A stretch of DNA of 33,517 nt from Gnetum montanum (Eukaryota; Streptophyta; Gnetopsida; Gnetales; Gnetaceae): positions 946-34,462 of the forward strand of contig MNCI01003017.1 of NCBI GenBank assembly GCA_015680685.1, read 5' to 3'. Under the pieces are notes generated by a model. That model saw only the letters and a program-made list of their open reading frames with translations, searched no databases and was not told the origin of the DNA. How positions within the stretch are numbered: the stretch's first letter is position 1; each line of letters starts with the position of its first letter. The position numbers and the translations under genes were made by a program. This document shows, one piece after another, positions 29,902-33,517 of the stretch.

Positions 29902-30446
29902 GATCGAGATTACTTCATCATTGCAGCATTCACTTCGATTAATTATTTAATTACTTGTTATTTATTGCTTTCCTAGTTAATCTCTTCTCACCCTTAAACT
30001 CCTATTAAATGAAAAATGAGTACGACTTGATTACGAGCATTTAAGTGTGACTACTTGGTAACCTAGTAGTGTACCTAGGATCTGCGCTTGGTAATCCCAG
30101 TGGCAGTTGGGCACGAAGTACAAGATGTGTACGGATAATCGAGGAATGGATGCTCATTGCACTTAGGCTAGCTAGATTCTCTCTCACCCTTTCTCTTTTA
30201 GTTTAGTCAATATTACTTTCCATTTTCCTCAGGAGTAGCATTAGCATAGAAACACATCATACATCTCACTCTGGACTAAACCATACATGACAAAGCTAAT
30301 ACTAGTCTAGGTGGGAAGATAGTGAACTGCAACCTAAGGATAACTATCTAGATACCACAACTAGCCCGTTTGCGGAGTTCGACTAGATCATGCATGAAAT
30401 GCTCATATTCGTATGGTTGAGTGTAGGGGTACCTTACCACTCATCA

Positions 30447-31033
30447 ACAGCTAAGGAAACTTCTCAAATTGAAATGTCCCAAATTGGAAAACAACCAAAA
30501 CATTAAAGAAAAAAATGAAAAAAACCTAAGATCCTCAATTTCAACTAGGAAAAGGTTTTTAGGTTTTTGTGTCTTGGTTTTTATAATAAATATTAGTGTT
30601 ATTTCATGTTGTACCTTCATGTCATAAGTGAATGTAAGTTGATCAAGTAAGCAAGAGTGGATAAAGTACATTAAGTGAATGCATATGTGATTGCAACTCT
30701 AAGGTCAATTGTATGATGTATTGGCTTGTGTATTCTTATGTCTTGCTAGTATGTTGAGATTTCATCCCTAGGTTATGGTAGATATTATCTATTAGTTATG
30801 TCTTACATTGAGAACAATCATAATGTGGTTGTAGAGCCTCCTACTCTCTACCATCATTTTAGTATTCTAAGTGTGTCTTAAATATGTTTGTAGGTTGTGG
30901 AACCTTCTTGTAATCTTCTTCTCAATAATTAAAGATAGCTACTTTTTCTTATTTCTAGCACATTGATTTATCTTTCATCATATCTAGATTTAATGGGTTA
31001 AAGATTATTTTTCATTAGAGTGCACCTATTCCA
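30447..31033 (+). repeat. 3' LTR of element 5, right part
   Basis: Begins with the ACAGC target duplication and continues AAGGAAACTTCTC, matching 25045 onward of the 5' LTR. It runs through GATGTAAGTTGATCAAGTAAG and GGTTGTGGAACCTTCTTGTAAT to a CA at 31032-31033. Together with the left part it gives an LTR of about 860 bp. Confidence 0.87.
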
Positions 31034-31135
31034 ATTCCATGGATTTACTAGTAATTAAGAAAAAAATAAGATGAAAGAATATCATTCTGTTATCATGGGA
31101 AGATCCTAGTTAAGCACTACTAATGCTAGGTTAGT
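31034..31135 (+). pseudogene. Protease relic, 3' part (element 4)
   Basis: One frame reads EYHSVIMGRS-stop-LSTTNARLV (about 31073-31134), the retropepsin C-terminal signature (SIILGRAWLST in element 3), with TAG at the Trp position. It belongs with the protease half ending at 24717, so 31034 is where element 4 resumes beyond element 5. It is then cut by element 6 at 31136. Confidence 0.6.
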
Positions 31136-31689
31136 TGATGAGTGGCGAGGTACCCCTACACTCAACCATACGAATACGAGCATGCATGCGCGATCCGGTC
31201 GAACTCCACAAACTAAATGCCTTAATGCCACAAGAAACACTTGGGGTTAATCGTTCGTTGTCTTCCCAGGCTTGCTTGTAAGTGTCACGGTGTATGGTTA
31301 AGCAAGTCTGAGGTATGTGATTTTTTTGGTATTTTTGGCTTATCTTCTATGCTACCAGGAGAAGGGTTGAGAAAACTAAACTAACTCTAACTAAGANTTT
31401 ATCACACATTCTAGCCTAGCTATGAGTAGCCGATTCCTCAACTAGCCGTACACATGGCACTACCACTGGGATTACCAAGCGCAGAATCCTGGAATACGCT
31501 ACTTGGTTACCAAGCAGCCAATGCTCGTAATTGAGTCGTACTCATGCTTTGCGTCAAGCAGTTGATTCCTTGACTAGCCGTACACGTCCGTAGATGCTCG
31601 TAATCAAGTCGTACTTGAACGCACTAGGAAAGCAGTAAATAAACAACAATAAAACCATGTACTGCAAAGTTTATCCAATCAAGTTCGTC

Positions 31690-31695
31690 TTTATT
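31690..31695 (-). terminator. Polyadenylation signal of the element 6 LTR
   Basis: AATAAA on the minus strand in GGCAATAAAGACGAACTTG, matching 8550-8555 in element 3. Confidence 0.6.
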
Positions 31696-31860
31696 GCCGT
31701 ACACAACTTGGGTTCAGGTTACAAGCTGCTCGAATAAAGAGTCGTTCACTCTAGGACTCCTACTGCGGGCACATGGGAAAAATTCTAACTCTGGAGTGAT
31801 CAATCTGCCAGAGCTTCGCTGCTTCTAGCCAGGATTGGGAAATGAAGAAAGTGCTGCCTC

Positions 31861-31869
31861 TTATTTATA
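31861..31869 (-). promoter_or_regulatory. TATA box of the element 6 LTR
   Basis: TATAAATAA on the minus strand, followed by GAGGCA, identical to the element 3 copy and to the fragment at 1-258. Confidence 0.78.
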
Positions 31870-31884
31870 GATATGGCGGCGGGA

Positions 31885-31950
31885 CGCGATATCGCGTATG
31901 CGATATCGCAGGGAAAGATGCAATATCGCGGCGGCCACGATATCGTGGCC
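31885..31950. promoter_or_regulatory. GATATC palindrome array, 4 units
   Basis: Four units precede the TATA box: CGCGATATCGCG (31885-31896), TGCGATATCGCA (31899-31910), GCAATATCGC (31920-31929, one change) and the 18-base perfect palindrome GGCCACGATATCGTGGCC (31933-31950). This is the densest array in the window. Possible roles are dimeric transcription-factor sites or CpG methylation targets; neither is shown by the sequence. Confidence 0.75.
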
Positions 31951-31972
31951 CAATGCATGTCACGTCTCATCA

Positions 31973-31987
31973 TACCCCCATGACTAA
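31973..31987 (-). other. Polypurine tract of element 6
   Basis: Minus strand TTAGTCATGGGGGTA directly abuts the LTR start TGATGAG. A short way upstream is GGAACTCGAGGACGAG, a string often found just before the tract in plant gypsy elements. This proves the LTR is a 3' LTR and that the element extends to the right. Confidence 0.8.
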
Positions 31988-32563
31988 ATGAAAACTCGTC
32001 CTCGAGTTCCTTACAATGATATCAGGTAGGTATGGGATTATTAGGGGAAACGGAACTAATGGGATGACATGTGAACGGTCTTTATTACAAGACTTATCAA
32101 AACTGGTGTTCATGACAACAAGGGTGAACACCTTATTACAATGATATCAGTCCACATTTGGCAACTGAGAGAAAAGAGGAGAGAGAATAGAAGAGAAGAA
32201 GAGAGAAGAGTCTTGTTGCTGCCAATGCCTAGATTGAGCCTTTCGTTGTCCATCTCTAAGCGCATTATCAATTCTGCTCCTTGCATAGCGGCTTCAATGC
32301 TGCTTCACTCCAAGTGTTTGCTCCAGATCCATTCCGTTGTTGTATGATGGCCATCTGCACCCACAACACAATCATATATTAGCAAGGGTAATTGAATCAT
32401 TAAGGAAATCATACCTTGCTTCGGTTTAGCTTCCTTGGCTAAGTTGTGGTATGGCTAATATGGATATGGGAAAATGTAGATGATGACTACCAAAGGTATA
32501 GGGGTTAGGAAGAAAAACGAAAAAATTCGGGGCTTAGGATAAAAATCAAAAAATCAGGCCCCG

Positions 32564-32578
32564 TATCCCCATGACTAA
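32564..32578 (-). other. Second polypurine-like tract in element 6
   Basis: Minus strand TTAGTCATGGGGATA, 14 of 15 bases identical to the true tract at 31973-31987 and 591 bp away from it. The aligned place in element 3 is TTAGCCATGGGGG. Confidence 0.45.
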
Positions 32579-33042
32579 TTGTGAACCTCTGGTAGCGTGA
32601 GAATGGAGAATGAAAAGGAGTAGGAAAGATAGGTAAAAAGGGACAACTATGGCATCGGTGAAGGAGATGTCATGATGGAAATGAACAAAAATGTTAATTA
32701 ATTGCAAAAAATGTTAAGGAAAAGAATTTAACTAAGGTTCCAAATAGGAATGTCAGTGGGTCCTCCCCAAAGCAGGCTCATGCCCTTAATGCCCTGACAC
32801 TCCCACATTCAAAGAGTCCATGGGCTCTGGGAATGTCCTTTGGAACAAGAGTTAAAGTCTTAACCGTAAGAATTTACCAAAAAGAAAACAAAGCATCAAC
32901 CAAAGTATATACAATGATACAACCGACAATGAGGTGAACAATGGAGAGAAGGATGGAAAGAAAGAGGAATGGAACAAAATCCCAAGAACAAGATGGTGTA
33001 CAACCCCTTGTGTGTTGCATGATTAATGTGACTTGGAGAATC

Positions 33043-33279
33043 TCATTCCAACTCTGGCCTCAACCCAACCACTTCCAGTGACTTCGCATCAATGCATTTG
33101 GTCATACCATCCACTTGGATAACAAGGATGCATCTTCGAAGAGCCACCACCATTCCGACGAAACAAAGGAGAGAATGGGAAGCGAGAAGGGCCTTAGTTA
33201 GAGGGAACACTTTGGTTCCATAACTAGTGCTTGCAGCCCAAATTTTATTTCGTGTAAGCGGTGTGCTTTGAATCCTCAC
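33043..33279 (-). CDS. Small conserved ORF downstream of pol (element 6)
   Basis: The open frame of 78 codons ends in TGA and has no ATG at its left limit (the limit at 33279 is GTG), so its true start is unknown. The C-terminal 25 residues match the element 3 ORF ending at 16347 (QVDGMTKCIDAKSLEVV against QVDGSAKCINVKSLDVD). The middle part, ALLASHSLLCFVGMVV, is hydrophobic and might be a membrane segment; the element 3 counterpart is also rich in Leu and Phe. The frame may be a remnant of an env-like product or of another accessory gene, or it may not be coding. Confidence 0.4.
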   Translation of the reverse strand: MRIQSTPLTRNKIWAASTSYGTKVFPLTKALLASHSLLCFVGMVVALRRCILVIQVDGMTKCIDAKSLEVVGLRPELE

Positions 33280-33517
33280 TTTTGCCTTTTTGGCTCTTTT
33301 TCTTTCTTTTCTGTTTTGTCTTCTTTTCTTTTTTTTTGTTTTGTGTTTTTATGCGTGGGGACCACACCATGCAAAGAATTCTTATTTTTATTGTCTCAGC
33401 TTCCAATTATTGGGTAACATTGGAACGACAAGAAAACCCAAGAAGAAAACATCTAAGCACCGAAGTGAATGACCAACACAAAAACATCAAGTTCCCTTGA
33501 AGTCACACCCTTTGCAA

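Larger units (their letters stand above)
29569..30446 (+). repeat. Solo LTR, TGATGAG family, inside the element 5 LTR
   Basis: 878 bp from TGATGAGTCATGG to CCACTCATCA. Neither a primer site nor an internal region adjoins it; the flanks are the two halves of the element 5 3' LTR. Flanking ATAGC (left) and ACAGC (right) form a 5-bp target duplication with one mismatch. Removing the LTR and one copy restores alignment with the 5' LTR. Solo LTRs arise by recombination between the two LTRs of a full element. Confidence 0.93.
24718..31033 (+). mobile_element. Element 5: chromovirus-type Ty3/gypsy element with both LTRs
   Basis: The flanking LTRs (24718-25623 and 29295-31033 minus the insert) are homologous over their length. 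A tRNA-Met-like primer site follows the 5' LTR and a polypurine tract precedes the 3' LTR. Internal order is gag, nucleocapsid, a short RT relic, RNase H, integrase and a chromodomain-like relic. The integrase wording (PWESLSMDFV, HMAYFIKCKKVTDAS, SNRDLKF) is of chromovirus type. Without the 878-bp solo LTR the element is about 5.4 kb. Its insertion splits the element 4 protease. I could not find a clear 5-bp target duplication. Confidence 0.85.
31136..31972 (-). repeat. 3' LTR of element 6, TGATGAG family
   Basis: 837 bp, from TGATGAG at 31972 (minus sense) to CTCATCA at 31136. It is the best preserved complete copy, with intact palindromes, TATA box and polyadenylation signal. About 90% identical by eye to the fragment at 1-258. 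One undetermined base (N) lies at 31397. Confidence 0.93.
31136..33517 (-). mobile_element. Element 6: 3' end of an Athila-lineage element, runs out of the window
   Basis: Read on the minus strand it contains part of the 3' region after pol (33517 to 31973), a polypurine tract and a complete 3' LTR (31972 to 31136). The internal part is homologous to 15925-17290 of element 3, so both belong to the same family. The flank TTAGT (31131-31135) would be one target duplication; the other is outside the window. It inserted into element 4. Confidence 0.9.
31988..33517 (-). other. 3' internal region of element 6
   Basis: The landmarks correspond to those of element 3: the TTCTCT tract, GTGCAGATGGCCATCATAC, the region GCCCTGACACTCC, CAAGGGGTTGTACACCATCTTG and GGGTGTGACTTCAAGG at the window edge. 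An open frame at 33043-33279 is listed separately. The rest holds no pol sequence. Confidence 0.75.

Noticed and set aside
31397-31397. The single N as a scaffold gap
   Set aside because: One undetermined base inside an otherwise continuous LTR that aligns on both sides; it is an ambiguous base call.
1-31972. The similar LTRs at 1-258 and 31136-31972 as the two ends of one large element
   Set aside because: Both are on the minus strand, but the polypurine tract beside the second shows its internal region lies to the right, outside the interval between them.
32141-32347. Frame of 68 codons on the plus strand
   Set aside because: Its Arg/Glu-rich start comes from the purine tract matching the TC repeat of element 3, and it runs antisense to element 6.
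33261-33500. Phe-rich frames as membrane proteins
   Set aside because: The hydrophobic run is a T-rich low-complexity tract that corresponds to an A-rich tract on the coding strand of element 6.

Overview
This is repeat-rich nuclear DNA of a plant, most likely a seed plant with a large genome. The evidence is Athila-type and chromovirus-type Ty3/gypsy retrotransposons (including a primer-binding site matching plant tRNA-Asp), a plant RTE-type LINE, and long AT-rich stretches with decayed reading frames. I see no intact host gene, no rRNA or tRNA gene and no bacterial-type signal. A more exact taxon cannot be read from this sequence; decayed, nested Athila copies would fit a gymnosperm or another large plant genome, but that is only a guess.

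Layout, left to right. 1-258 is a minus-strand fragment of a long terminal repeat (LTR), here called the TGATGAG family after its ends. 259-4075 is a plus-strand Athila-type gag-pol relic (element 1). 4076-6290 is unassigned. 6417-7266 is the 5' end of a minus-strand Athila element (element 2: LTR, tRNA-Asp primer site, leader). 7267-8338 is unassigned AT-rich DNA. 8339-~17300 is the best preserved copy, plus strand (element 3): 5' LTR, primer site, gag, protease, RT, RNase H, integrase and a ~1.9 kb 3' region; its 3' LTR is missing. 17301-18959 is unassigned. ~18960-20575 is a minus-strand RTE LINE. 20576-~22150 is unassigned.

The right third is a nested stack. Element 4 (~22154-24717) has gag- and protease-like relics and is split inside the protease by element 5 (24718-31033), a chromovirus-type element with two LTRs, a tRNA-Met-like primer site, gag, RNase H, integrase, a probable chromodomain relic and a polypurine tract. 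The 3' LTR of element 5 is itself split by a solo TGATGAG LTR (29569-30446). The missing end of the element 4 protease resumes at 31034-31135. It is then cut by element 6 (31136 to the window end, minus strand), whose 3' LTR and 3' internal region match element 3.

None of the elements looks autonomous: every pol relic has stops, frameshifts or changed catalytic residues. The observations most worth a second look are an array of GCGATATCGC palindromes just upstream of the TATA box in the TGATGAG LTRs, a small reading frame conserved between elements 3 and 6 downstream of pol, a second polypurine-like tract in the same region, and the protease frame that confirms the nesting.
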